A DNA stretch of 43,914 nt from Acidimicrobiia bacterium (GTDB lineage Bacteria > Actinomycetota > Acidimicrobiia > IMCC26256 > JADLDD01): assembly GCA_020846855.1 (NCBI GenBank), contig JADLDD010000020.1, positions 1 to 43,914 of the forward strand, written 5' to 3'. Below the pieces are notes generated by a model, which saw only the letters and a list, made by a program, of their open reading frames with translations, had not been told where the DNA came from and did not search any database. Below are positions 1 through 7,043 of the stretch, piece by piece. Position numbers and translations under genes: made by a program. Positions within the stretch are counted from its first letter, which is position 1. Each line of letters opens with the position of its first letter.

Positions 1-685
1 CTTCGCCGGTGGCCATCTTCCTCGCCGCCAGGCGGGCCTCGGTGGTCATGCCGCCGACGGGTGAGATGAAGACGATCTCGCACTCGGCCAGGACGTCGTC
101 GCCGTGGCGGGAGGTGCCCTTCACGAAGATCTTGCGCCCCTCCACGCGGTCGACGGAGGCCTCGTAGTCGATGCGCTCGTAGAGCGGCGTCGGCCGGAGC
201 ATCTTCACGGTGAGCGTGCCGGTGTAGCCGCCGATGCCCGACGCGATCTGGGCCACGCCCATGAGGTCGTCGAAGGCGGCGGCCACGAACCCGCCGTGGA
301 GGTGGCCGATCGGTCCCTCGTAGGCGGCCGTCCACACCGCGGAGCCGCGGGTGACGCCGTCGTCGCCGATCTCCACCGAGACAGGTGGCGCGAGGGGGTT
401 GGAGCGCCCGGAGAAGCCGCTGCGCTCCACCAGGGCCATGTCGGGGAGGGGGAGGTCGGCCAGGCCCTTGAAGCGGGGGCTCCCCTCGAGGCGGTCGGCG
501 AGGCGCCGCGCCTCGGCGGTTAGGTCGTCGAGCTCGGAATCGGCGAGGGACGAGATGTCGAGGAGGGTGGAGTGCTCGATTATTCGCTTCACCTCGCGTA
601 CCAGGGCGTGCTTGCGGGCCCGGTGGTCGTCCTCGACGGGCTTGAAGGGGTTGTAGGTGTCGCGGGGTTCCGGCGAGAGGGTCAC
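1..685 (-). CDS. PaaI/THEM4-type hotdog-fold thioesterase (3' end cut off by the window)
   Basis: Reading the minus strand from a GTG at 685 gives an open frame that runs off the left edge, about 228 residues. The second half carries the hotdog thioesterase signature: GHLHGGFVAAAFDDLMG is the HGG helix region, followed by a beta-rich stretch ending in AECEIVFISP. The first half is the N-terminal extension common in actinobacterial acyl-CoA thioesterases. The likely role is hydrolysis of acyl-CoA thioesters in the cytoplasm, which fits the steroid and fatty-acid genes to the right. The GTG start is supported by a TAGGCT element 8 bases upstream and no Shine-Dalgarno, so the transcript is probably leaderless. 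The substrate cannot be told from sequence. Confidence 0.8.
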   Translation of the reverse strand, partial: MTLSPEPRDTYNPFKPVEDDHRARKHALVREVKRIIEHSTLLDISSLADSELDDLTAEARRLADRLEGSPRFKGLADLPLPDMALVERSGFSGRSNPLAPPVSVEIGDDGVTRGSAVWTAAYEGPIGHLHGGFVAAAFDDLMGVAQIASGIGGYTGTLTVKMLRPTPLYERIDYEASVDRVEGRKIFVKGTSRHGDDVLAECEIVFISPVGGMTTEARLAARKMATGE

Positions 686-693
686 GGGCGGGC

Positions 694-699
694 AGCCTA
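694..699 (-). promoter_or_regulatory. Predicted -10 element (TAGGCT) of a leaderless promoter for the thioesterase
   Basis: On the minus strand TAGGCT ends 8 bases before the GTG start at 685. This matches the actinobacterial TAnnnT -10 hexamer placed so that transcription begins at or near the start codon. The same arrangement recurs before several other genes here. Confidence 0.5.
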
Positions 700-852
700 C
701 GGCAGCACCGGTCTCCGCCCGTACGGGCCCGTGGGGGGCGGGACCGACGGAGCCCGGGATAGCGTCGCCCCCGCCACCAACGGTACGGGGCGACGCGGTG
801 GAACGGTCCCGCGCCTCGGGCCGTCGGGCCGACGGGCTGACGGGGGAGAGAC

Positions 853-1686
853 GTGCAGATCGGGATCACCATGTTCGCCACCGACCGGTCCATCGGGGCG
901 CCGGAGCTCGCCCGGGCGGCCGAGGAGCGCGGCTTCTCCTCGCTGTTCCTCCCCGAGCACACCCACATCCCGACGTCGCGGGGCACGCCGTGGCCGGGAG
1001 GCGGGGAGCTGCCCGACGAGTACCGGCGCAGCGTCGATCCGCTGGTGGCGCTGGCCGCGGCGGCGACCGTGACCACCCGGATCCGGCTCGGCACCGGCAT
1101 CTGCCTCGTCGCCCAGCGCGAGCCCATCGTCACGGCCAAGGCCGTCGCCACCCTCGACGTCGTCTCCGGCGGGCGCTTCACCTTCGGGATCGGCTACGGG
1201 TGGAACCGCGAGGAGATGGAGGACCACGGCGTCGATCCACGACGACGCCGCGACGTGGTGCGCGAGAAGGTCCTGGCCATGGAGGCCCTCTGGCGCGACG
1301 AGGCCGCCTCGTTCCACGGCGACCACGTGAGCCTCGACGAGAGCTGGTCGTGGCCCAAGCCGGTCCAGGCGCCGCGACCACCGGTGATGATCGGCGGCGC
1401 GGCCGGCCCCACCCTCTTCGCCCACGTGGCCGAGTACGCCGACGGCTGGATCCCCATAGGGGGCGCCGGCGTGCGCGAGGCGCTGCCCCGGCTGCACCGC
1501 GCGGTGGAGGAGGCGGGGCGCGATCCGGCCGAGGTGAGGATCGTGCCCTTCGGCACCGTGCCCGACCGGGGCAAGCTCGACTACTACGAGGAGATCGGCA
1601 TCACCGAGGTGGTGGCCAACGTGCCGTCGGGGCCGGCGGCCGACGTCCTCCCCGCCCTCGACGCGATAGCGCCCCTCATCGGCTGA
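853..1686 (+). CDS. Luciferase-like (LLM class) F420-dependent oxidoreductase
   Basis: A 277-residue TIM-barrel protein of the luciferase-like monooxygenase superfamily. It starts MQIGITMFATD, has FLPEHTHIP in the early active-site strand, the IRLGTGICLVAQREP strand, and GGRFTFGIGYGWN, all usual in F420-dependent oxidoreductases of mycobacteria and relatives. It probably transfers hydride between F420 and an unknown small substrate. The GTG start is preceded by a purine-rich GGGGGAGAG ribosome-binding site. It reads in the same direction as the SDR and KstR-like genes that follow, so a link with steroid metabolism is possible but rests on position alone. Confidence 0.85.
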   Translation: MQIGITMFATDRSIGAPELARAAEERGFSSLFLPEHTHIPTSRGTPWPGGGELPDEYRRSVDPLVALAAAATVTTRIRLGTGICLVAQREPIVTAKAVATLDVVSGGRFTFGIGYGWNREEMEDHGVDPRRRRDVVREKVLAMEALWRDEAASFHGDHVSLDESWSWPKPVQAPRPPVMIGGAAGPTLFAHVAEYADGWIPIGGAGVREALPRLHRAVEEAGRDPAEVRIVPFGTVPDRGKLDYYEEIGITEVVANVPSGPAADVLPALDAIAPLIG

Positions 1687-1801
1687 CGGGGTCGCCCGGC
1701 CCGGACCGGCTCTCGGGCCCGTGTCGCATGCCTCCCGGCGGCGCGGGCCCCGACCCCGGTAACGTCGGCGGTTCCACCAACGGACTCCCGAGGGCGGTGC
1801 G

Positions 1802-2581
1802 ATGGGCACGTACGCGGTGACCGGTTCGGCGAGCGGCATCGGCGCCGCCGTGGCGCGGCGCATCTCCGACGAGGGGCACCGGGTGATCGGTGTCGACCTC
1901 CACGACGCCCACGTGGTCGGCGACCTCGCCACGACCGAGGGCCGGGAGGCGGCGGTGGCCGGCGTGACCGACGCCGCCGGCGGGACCCTCGACGGCCTGG
2001 TGGCCTGCGCCGGGATCGGTGGCAGCACCGGCGCCCCGTCGGGCCTGGTGGCGCGGATCAACTACTTCGGCGCGGTGGCGACGCTCGAAGGCCTGCGCCC
2101 GTCGCTGTCGGTGGGGGAGCGGCCGGCGGCGGTGGTGATCTCGTCGAACTCGGCCACGATGCTTCCCCTGGAGGGCGACGACGACGGCTCCACCCTCGTC
2201 GACCTGCTGCTCGCGGGCGACGAGGCCGCCGCCTGCGCTTTCGCCGACACCCTCGACGGGGAGCTGGTGTACATGCGCGCCAAGCTGGCACTCACCCGCC
2301 GGTTGCGGCGCTGGGCGCCGGAGTGGGCCGCGGCCGGGATCAGGCTGAACGCCGTCGCGCCGGGGCCGGTCCTGACCGAGCTGACCCGCCGGGCGCTCGA
2401 GCACCCGCTGACCGGGCCCGCCATCAGGGAGCTGCCCGTGCCGATGGACCGGTGGGGCGAGCCGGAGGAGATCGCCGCCGCGGTCTGGTTCCTGCTGCAC
2501 GGGGGCGGTTCGTTCGTGCACGGCTCGGTGCTCTTCGTCGACGGCGGCACCGACGCCCTGATCCGGCCCGACTCCTTCTGA
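1802..2581 (+). CDS. 3-alpha-hydroxysteroid dehydrogenase/carbonyl reductase-like SDR
   Basis: A 259-residue classical short-chain dehydrogenase. TGSASGIG at residues 7-14 is the cofactor glycine motif. VVISSNSA holds the catalytic serine and YMRAK (Tyr157, Lys161) the catalytic pair. From memory, the order and spacing resemble Comamonas 3-alpha-HSD/carbonyl reductase: INYFGA, PAAVVISS, a longer loop before the Tyr, and a C-terminus like DGGTDALIRP. It would oxidise or reduce the steroid 3-hydroxyl, or another ketone, with NAD(P)H. It ends 10 bases before the KstR-like gene and is probably cotranscribed with it. The steroid substrate is inferred from family resemblance plus context; a general SDR role is possible. 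Confidence 0.8.
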   Translation: MGTYAVTGSASGIGAAVARRISDEGHRVIGVDLHDAHVVGDLATTEGREAAVAGVTDAAGGTLDGLVACAGIGGSTGAPSGLVARINYFGAVATLEGLRPSLSVGERPAAVVISSNSATMLPLEGDDDGSTLVDLLLAGDEAAACAFADTLDGELVYMRAKLALTRRLRRWAPEWAAAGIRLNAVAPGPVLTELTRRALEHPLTGPAIRELPVPMDRWGEPEEIAAAVWFLLHGGGSFVHGSVLFVDGGTDALIRPDSF

Positions 2582-2591
2582 TCGCCGCGCC

Positions 2592-3182
2592 GTGAGCAGC
2601 ACCGAGGGCGACGTGCCCACCGTGGAGGAGCGCCGCCGGCGGGTGCTCTCCTCCGCCATCGAGCTGGCCGACGAGGGCGGTTACGACGCCGTGCAGATGC
2701 GCGACGTCGCGTCCCGGGCCGGGGTGGCGATGGGAACCCTCTACCGCTACTTCGACTCCAAGGACCACCTCCTCGCCGCCTGCCAGGTCGAGCAGGTCCG
2801 CGCCATCCGCGGCCGCCTGCGCCGGAGGCCGGTGCGGGGCGGGTCGCCCTACGAGCGGGTCATGGCCGTGGTCGACCGGGCCACCCGGGCGATGGAGAGC
2901 TCCCCCGGGGCGACGGCCGCGTTGCTGCGCGCGATCTCGTCGCCCGATCCGTCGGTCACGCCTCTCCAGGCCGAGGCGGCGGGGGCCATGGCGTCGATGC
3001 TCGACGACGCGATGGGCGGGGTCGAGCCGGGGCGGCGCGCGGCTATCACCCGCGTGCTCGGGCACGTGTGGTTCTCGGCCCTGCTGGGCTGGGTCAACGG
3101 CTGGTCGACGGTCGGAGAGGTCCGGTCCGAGCTCGAGGAGGCGACCGGCCTGCTCCTGGGCGGCGGGGCCGGACCTGAGTAG
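2592..3182 (+). CDS. TetR-family regulator resembling KstR, the cholesterol-catabolism repressor
   Basis: A 196-residue TetR protein. The N-terminal helix-turn-helix reads GGYDAVQMRDVASRAGVAMG followed by TLYRYFDSKDHLL, very close to the DNA-reading region I recall for mycobacterial KstR. The C-terminal ligand domain also aligns loosely, with HVWFSALLGWVNG matching KstR's DVWLSNLLAW. KstR represses sterol side-chain and ring genes and is released by a 3-oxo-steroid-CoA thioester. Here the gene lies just upstream of an igr-like operon, and a perfect KstR-type operator begins 26 bases after its stop. The GTG start has only a weak ribosome-binding site. Orthology to kstR is likely but needs a tree, because TetR proteins share this helix. 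Confidence 0.8.
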   Translation: MSSTEGDVPTVEERRRRVLSSAIELADEGGYDAVQMRDVASRAGVAMGTLYRYFDSKDHLLAACQVEQVRAIRGRLRRRPVRGGSPYERVMAVVDRATRAMESSPGATAALLRAISSPDPSVTPLQAEAAGAMASMLDDAMGGVEPGRRAAITRVLGHVWFSALLGWVNGWSTVGEVRSELEEATGLLLGGGAGPE

Positions 3183-3208
3183 CGGCACCAACCGGGTGCC
3201 GACCAGAA

Positions 3209-3222
3209 TGCAACCCGTTTCA
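3209..3222. promoter_or_regulatory. KstR-type operator upstream of the igr-like operon
   Basis: The 14 bases TGCAACCCGTTTCA fit the published mycobacterial KstR consensus TnnAACnnGTTnnA at every defined position. The site lies in the 80-base gap before the acyl-CoA dehydrogenase gene at 3263. A possible -10 (CAGAAT, 3204-3209) abuts it, so a bound repressor would cover the transcription start. Confidence 0.75.
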
Positions 3223-3262
3223 CTTCCGCGGGTCCCTGTCACCCGCCCCTACGGGGAGGCGG

Positions 3263-4441
3263 ATGTTCCTCGAGTACACCTCCGAGCAGCAGGCGCTGAG
3301 CCGGGAGCTCCGTGCCTACTTCCGGGACCTGATGGGCGACGACGTCGTCGGGATCGTGCAGGAGCGGGGAGAGAACAACCCCCGCTTCCGTGAGGTCGTC
3401 CGCCGGATCGGTCGCGACGGCTGGCTCGGCATCGGGTGGCCCACCGAGTACGGCGGCCAGGGCCGCCCCGTGACCGACCAGTTCATCTTCTTCGACGAGG
3501 TGTGGCGCGCCCAGGCGCCGTTCCCGTTCGTGACCCTCAACACCGTCGGGCCCACCCTGATGGCGTACGGGACCCCGGAGCAGAAGGAGCGGTACCTGCC
3601 CGGGATCCTGACCGGCGACGTGGTCTTCGCCATCGGCTACACCGAGCCCGAGGCCGGGACCGACCTCGCGTCCCTGCGGACCCGGGCCGTCCGCGACGGC
3701 GACGAGTGGGTCGTCAACGGGAACAAGATCTTCACCAGCGGCGCCAACCACGCCGACTACGTCTGGCTGGCCTGCCGGACCGACCCCGACGCCCCCAAGC
3801 ACAAGGGCATCTCGATGATCGTGGTGCCCACCGCCTCGGAGGGTTTCTCGTGGACCCCCATCGAGACGGTCGCCGGCCAGGTCACCACGGCCACGTACTA
3901 CGACGACGTCCGGGTGCCGGCCGGCAACCTGATCGGCGAGGTCAACCAGGGCTGGCGCCTCATGACCACCCAGCTCAACCACGAGCGGGTGGGGTTGGCC
4001 GCGCTGGGCGGCCTCGTCCACCGGCTCTGGGACGACGTGGCGGCGTGGGCCGCGTCGACCCCGTCGGGCGAGGGCGGCACCATGGACGACCTGCCCTGGG
4101 TCCGGGCCGACCTGGCCCGCTCGCACGCGCGGCTCGAGGCCATGAAGCTGTTGAACTGGCGCGTCGTCTCCGCGGTCGCCGACGGCACCCTCGGCCCGGC
4201 CGACGCGTCGGCGGTGAAGGTCTACGGGGTCGAGGCCCAGATCGAGGTGTGCCGCCTGCTGCTGGGGATCGTGGGGGCCGGCGGAGGGTTGCGGGCCGGC
4301 TCGCACGGCGCCGCGCTGGGCGGCCTGCTGGAGCAGGCCGGGCGGACGGTCCAGATCAACACGTTCGGAGGCGGAGTGCTGGAGGTCCTGCGCGAGATCG
4401 TCGCGGCGGCGGGTCTCGGGATGGCGAGGAGCAGCCGGTGA
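3263..4441 (+). CDS. chsE2: Steroid-CoA acyl-CoA dehydrogenase subunit, ChsE2/FadE29-like
   Basis: A 392-residue acyl-CoA dehydrogenase. Stretches such as FAIGYTEPEAGTDLASLR, ADYVWLACRTDP, KHKGISMIVV and TYYDDVRVP match mycobacterial FadE29 (ChsE2) almost word for word as I remember it; FadE26 is more distant. The usual C-terminal catalytic Glu is replaced by glycine (TFGGGVLE), but Glu241 in NHERVGL sits where the isovaleryl-type dehydrogenases place their base. In mycobacteria ChsE2 pairs with ChsE1 as an alpha2-beta2 flavoprotein that desaturates the three-carbon side chain of 3-oxo-4-pregnene-20-carboxyl-CoA. Its ChsE1-like partner is two genes downstream. It opens the operon, with a GGGGAGG ribosome-binding site before ATG, and its stop overlaps the next start (GTGA). 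Confidence 0.88.
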   Translation: MFLEYTSEQQALSRELRAYFRDLMGDDVVGIVQERGENNPRFREVVRRIGRDGWLGIGWPTEYGGQGRPVTDQFIFFDEVWRAQAPFPFVTLNTVGPTLMAYGTPEQKERYLPGILTGDVVFAIGYTEPEAGTDLASLRTRAVRDGDEWVVNGNKIFTSGANHADYVWLACRTDPDAPKHKGISMIVVPTASEGFSWTPIETVAGQVTTATYYDDVRVPAGNLIGEVNQGWRLMTTQLNHERVGLAALGGLVHRLWDDVAAWAASTPSGEGGTMDDLPWVRADLARSHARLEAMKLLNWRVVSAVADGTLGPADASAVKVYGVEAQIEVCRLLLGIVGAGGGLRAGSHGAALGGLLEQAGRTVQINTFGGGVLEVLREIVAAAGLGMARSSR

Positions 4442-5016
4442 GCGCCGACGCCGCCGGCGACGCGGGGACCGGTGCGTTCCACGACCGGCTCCGGGCCTTC
4501 GAGGGTAAGACGGCCGGTCCGGCCGAGGTCGCGCCCGACGAGGTGAACCAGGCGATGATCCGGCACATGTGCGAGGCGCTGGGCGACGAGAACCCCGTGT
4601 ACGTCGACCCCGAGGCGGCGGCCCGCTCCGTTCACGGCGAGGTGGTGGCGCCGCCGACGATGCTCCAGGTCTGGACCATGCGGGGCCTCCGCCCCCGGCC
4701 GCCCGACGACGGCGGGAACGCGCGCGACGACCTCTACGCGATGCTCGACGACGCCGGGTTCACCGGGGTCGTCGCCACCGACTGCCGGCAGACCTACCAC
4801 CGAGAGGTCCACCTCGGCGACCGGCTGCGCGTGGTCACGACGGTGGAGTCGGTCTCGCCCGAGAAGCACACCGCCCTCGGCATCGGGCACTTCGTCACCA
4901 CGAGGATGAGCTACCTCGACGCCGCCGACGAACCGGTGGGGGACATGCTGTTCCGGGTCCTCAAGTTCCGGCCCGGCACCGGGCGCGTAGCCCCGTCGGG
5001 CACGGGGTCGGCGTGA
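4438..5016 (+). CDS. chsH2: MaoC-like steroid enoyl-CoA hydratase subunit, ChsH2 N-terminal half as a separate protein
   Basis: A 192-residue hotdog-fold protein matching the N-terminal MaoC-like half of ChsH2 (Rv3542c). Shared blocks include NQAMIRHMCEALGDENPVYV, VVAPPTMLQVWTMRG, DDAGFTGVVATDCRQTYHR and TALGIGHFV. ChsH2 joins ChsH1 in a heteromeric hydratase that adds water to the C17-C20 double bond of the side-chain CoA ester. In Mycobacterium the same polypeptide continues into a DUF35 domain. Here it stops after LKFRPGTGRVAPSGTG and the DUF35 part is its own gene, starting in the overlapping GTGA. No lesion is visible, since both open frames have their own start and stop. The GTG start overlaps the chsE2 stop. 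Confidence 0.87.
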   Translation: MSADAAGDAGTGAFHDRLRAFEGKTAGPAEVAPDEVNQAMIRHMCEALGDENPVYVDPEAAARSVHGEVVAPPTMLQVWTMRGLRPRPPDDGGNARDDLYAMLDDAGFTGVVATDCRQTYHREVHLGDRLRVVTTVESVSPEKHTALGIGHFVTTRMSYLDAADEPVGDMLFRVLKFRPGTGRVAPSGTGSA

Positions 5017-5465
5017 CTGCCTCCGGCGGCGCCCCGGCGCCCGCGCCCCGGCGGCCCCGCCCCGCCGTCACCGCGGACACCGCCTACTTCTTCGAGGGCG
5101 CCCGTGAGCACCGGCTGCTCGTTCAGCGCTGCGACGGGTGCGGGCGGCTGCGCCACCCGCCGTCGCCGGTCTGCCCGCAGTGCCGCTCCTACGGGTGGGA
5201 GGCGGTCCCGGTGTCGGGGCGCGGCGAGCTCTACAGCTACACCGTCAACCACCACCCCCAGGTGCCGCCCTTCGAGTACCCGCTCCTGGTGGGCCTGATC
5301 GAGCTCGAGGAGGGCCTCCGCGTGGTCGCCGACCTGATCGGCGTGGAACCCGCCGACGTGCGGATCGGGATGCCCCTCGAGGTCGAGTTCGTCGAGTGCG
5401 ATCCCGACCTCACGCTGCCCATGTTCCGCCCGGCCTCGGCCGGAGGCGGAGAGGGCGGGCGCTGA
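5013..5465 (+). CDS. DUF35 OB-fold/zinc-ribbon protein, ChsH2 C-terminal half and predicted Ltp2 partner
   Basis: A 150-residue DUF35 protein: an N-terminal helix (TADTAYFFEGAREHRLLVQR), a zinc ribbon CDGCGRLRHPPSPVCPQC with four cysteines, then an OB fold (YSYTVNHHPQVPPFEYPLLVGLIELEEG and IGMPLEVEF). In igr loci the DUF35 part of ChsH2 binds Ltp2 to form the active retro-aldolase that releases propionyl-CoA. Mycobacterial ChsH2, as I recall it, lacks these ribbon cysteines, whereas they are intact here, as in DUF35 proteins paired with thiolases. The GTG start overlaps the previous stop (GTGA), so translation is probably coupled at near one-to-one. It ends one base before the chsE1-like gene. 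Confidence 0.85.
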   Translation: MTASGGAPAPAPRRPRPAVTADTAYFFEGAREHRLLVQRCDGCGRLRHPPSPVCPQCRSYGWEAVPVSGRGELYSYTVNHHPQVPPFEYPLLVGLIELEEGLRVVADLIGVEPADVRIGMPLEVEFVECDPDLTLPMFRPASAGGGEGGR

Positions 5466-5466
5466 C

Positions 5467-6618
5467 GTGGACTTCTCGTTCACCGAGGAGCAGGAGGCGG
5501 TCCGCGACCTGGCGGCCCAGATCTTCGAGCGCGCGGTGCCGCCCGAACGGGTGAAGGCGGTGGAGGCCACCGCCGACCGCTTCGACCGCGAGCTGTGGGG
5601 CGCCCTCGCCGACGCCGGCCTGCTCGGGATCGCGCTGCCGGTCGAGCACGGCGGCAGCGGGCTCGGCCTCGTCGAGGTCTGCCTGCTCGCCGAGCAGCAG
5701 GGGCGGGTGGTGGCGCCCGTCCCGCTGTGGCCGACCCTCACCGCGGCAGGAGCCGTCGCCGACCACGGCTCGGCGGCCCAGCGCGGGCGGTGGCTCCCCG
5801 GGGTGGTCGCGGGCGACACGGTCCTGACCGTCGCCCTCGAGGAACCCGGCAGCAACGACCCGGCGCGCTCGTCGGTCGAGGCCCGCCCCGCCGGCGACGG
5901 CTGGACCCTCCACGGCGCCAAGCCGTCGGTGCCGGCCGCCCACCTGGCCGCGGCCGTGCTCGTCCCGGCGCGCACCCCCGGTGGCACCGTCGCCCTGTTC
6001 GTGGCCGACCCGTCGGGCCCGGGTGTCACCCGCCACCCGGGTGAGGGCACCGACCGCCAGATCCTCTCCGAGCTCGTGTTCTCGGGGGCGCCCGCCGAAC
6101 CGCTCGGCGGAGCCGTCACCGGTCCCGCCGTGCTCGCCGACGTCGTGGCGCGGGCCACGGTGGCCCTGTGCGCGGTCCAGGTCGGTGTGGCGGAGTCGGC
6201 CGTGGCCCAGGCCGCGGCCTACACCTCCCAGCGCCACCAGTTCGGCCGCCCGCTCTCGAGCTTCCAGGGCACGGCCCTCAAGGCGGCCGACGCGTCCATC
6301 GACACCGAGGCCATGCGCGTCACGCTGTGGCAGGCGGTGTGGCGGTTGTCGACCGGCCGGCCCGCCGCGTCGGAGGTGCTGGTGGCCAAGTGGTGGGCGT
6401 CGGAGGCGGGCCAGCGGGTGGGCCACGCCACCCAGCACATGCACGGGGGCATGGGCGCCGACGTCGACTACCCGATCCACCGCTACTTCCTGTGGGGCAA
6501 GCAGATCGAGAACACGCTCGGCGGCGCGAGCGCCACCCTCGCCCGCCTGGGCCGGACCCTGACCGCCGCGGCGCCGGACGGCGCCGCCCCGAGCGCCGGA
6601 ACAGGAGGTGCGTCGTGA
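5467..6618 (+). CDS. chsE1: Steroid-CoA acyl-CoA dehydrogenase subunit, ChsE1/FadE28-like
   Basis: A 383-residue acyl-CoA dehydrogenase of the short-N-domain type. RHQFGRPLSSFQGTA binds the flavin, and HATQHMHGGMGADVDYPIHR is the distinctive block shared with mycobacterial FadE28 (ChsE1: HHLHGGMGMDVTYPMHR as recalled). The C-terminus reads ENTLGGASATLARLG with no catalytic Glu, consistent with a subunit that needs a partner, here the ChsE2-like protein at 3263. Together they would oxidise the C20-carboxyl-CoA side chain and pass electrons to ETF. The GTG start lies 1 base after the DUF35 stop, and the stop overlaps the chsH1 start (GTGA). Splitting the two dehydrogenase genes by the hydratase and DUF35 genes differs from the fadE28-fadE29 order in Mycobacterium. 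Confidence 0.87.
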   Translation: MDFSFTEEQEAVRDLAAQIFERAVPPERVKAVEATADRFDRELWGALADAGLLGIALPVEHGGSGLGLVEVCLLAEQQGRVVAPVPLWPTLTAAGAVADHGSAAQRGRWLPGVVAGDTVLTVALEEPGSNDPARSSVEARPAGDGWTLHGAKPSVPAAHLAAAVLVPARTPGGTVALFVADPSGPGVTRHPGEGTDRQILSELVFSGAPAEPLGGAVTGPAVLADVVARATVALCAVQVGVAESAVAQAAAYTSQRHQFGRPLSSFQGTALKAADASIDTEAMRVTLWQAVWRLSTGRPAASEVLVAKWWASEAGQRVGHATQHMHGGMGADVDYPIHRYFLWGKQIENTLGGASATLARLGRTLTAAAPDGAAPSAGTGGAS

Positions 6619-7043
6619 CCGTACCGACCACGAGCCCCCGTCACGCCGACGTGCAGGTCGGCGACGCGCTGCCCGAGCTCGAGGTGCCGATCACGCGCAC
6701 GCTGATCGTCGCCGGCGCGATCGCGTCGCGCGACTACCAGGACGTACACCACGACCCCGACCTCGCCCGCGAGCACGGCTCGCCCGACATCTTCATGAAC
6801 ATCCTCACCACCAACGGCCTGGTGGGGCGCTTCGTCACCGACTGGGCCGGGCCCGACGCCGTGCTCCGGGCGGTGAGCATCCGCCTCGGGGTGCCCAACT
6901 ACCCGGGCGACACGATGGTCCTGTCGGGCCGGGTGACCGAGAAGACCGACGCCGTCGTGACCGTGGAGGTGACCGGGGCCAACTCGAAGGGGAACCACGT
7001 CACCGGGAGCGTCGACGTGGAGCTCCCGGGGGCCGTCCGTTGA
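6615..7043 (+). CDS. chsH1: MaoC-like steroid enoyl-CoA hydratase catalytic subunit, ChsH1-like
   Basis: A 142-residue hotdog hydratase matching ChsH1 (Rv3541c). The motif SRDYQDVHHD contains Asp40 and His45, equivalent to the Asp/His catalytic pair of ChsH1. DIFMNILTTNGLVGRFVTDW and IRLGVPNYPGDT are near-identical to the mycobacterial protein as I recall it. The first 15 or so residues are an extra N-terminal stretch. With ChsH2 it would hydrate the side-chain enoyl-CoA to give the 17-hydroxy intermediate for Ltp2. GTG overlaps the upstream stop, and a good ribosome-binding site, GGAGGTG, lies at 6604-6610. Its own stop overlaps the ltp2 TTG start. Confidence 0.88.
   Translation: MTVPTTSPRHADVQVGDALPELEVPITRTLIVAGAIASRDYQDVHHDPDLAREHGSPDIFMNILTTNGLVGRFVTDWAGPDAVLRAVSIRLGVPNYPGDTMVLSGRVTEKTDAVVTVEVTGANSKGNHVTGSVDVELPGAVR

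Noticed and set aside
4358-4365. AACACGTT core inside chsE2
   Set aside because: It matches the six-base KstR core but lacks the outer T and A, and it encodes part of the conserved acyl-CoA dehydrogenase C-terminus.
3436-5016. A single 526-residue frame joining the end of chsE2 and the ChsH2 N-terminal half
   Set aside because: The first two thirds is an out-of-frame reading of chsE2. Only the part from GTG 4438 has ChsH2 sequence, and chsE2 itself is intact in its own frame to 4441.
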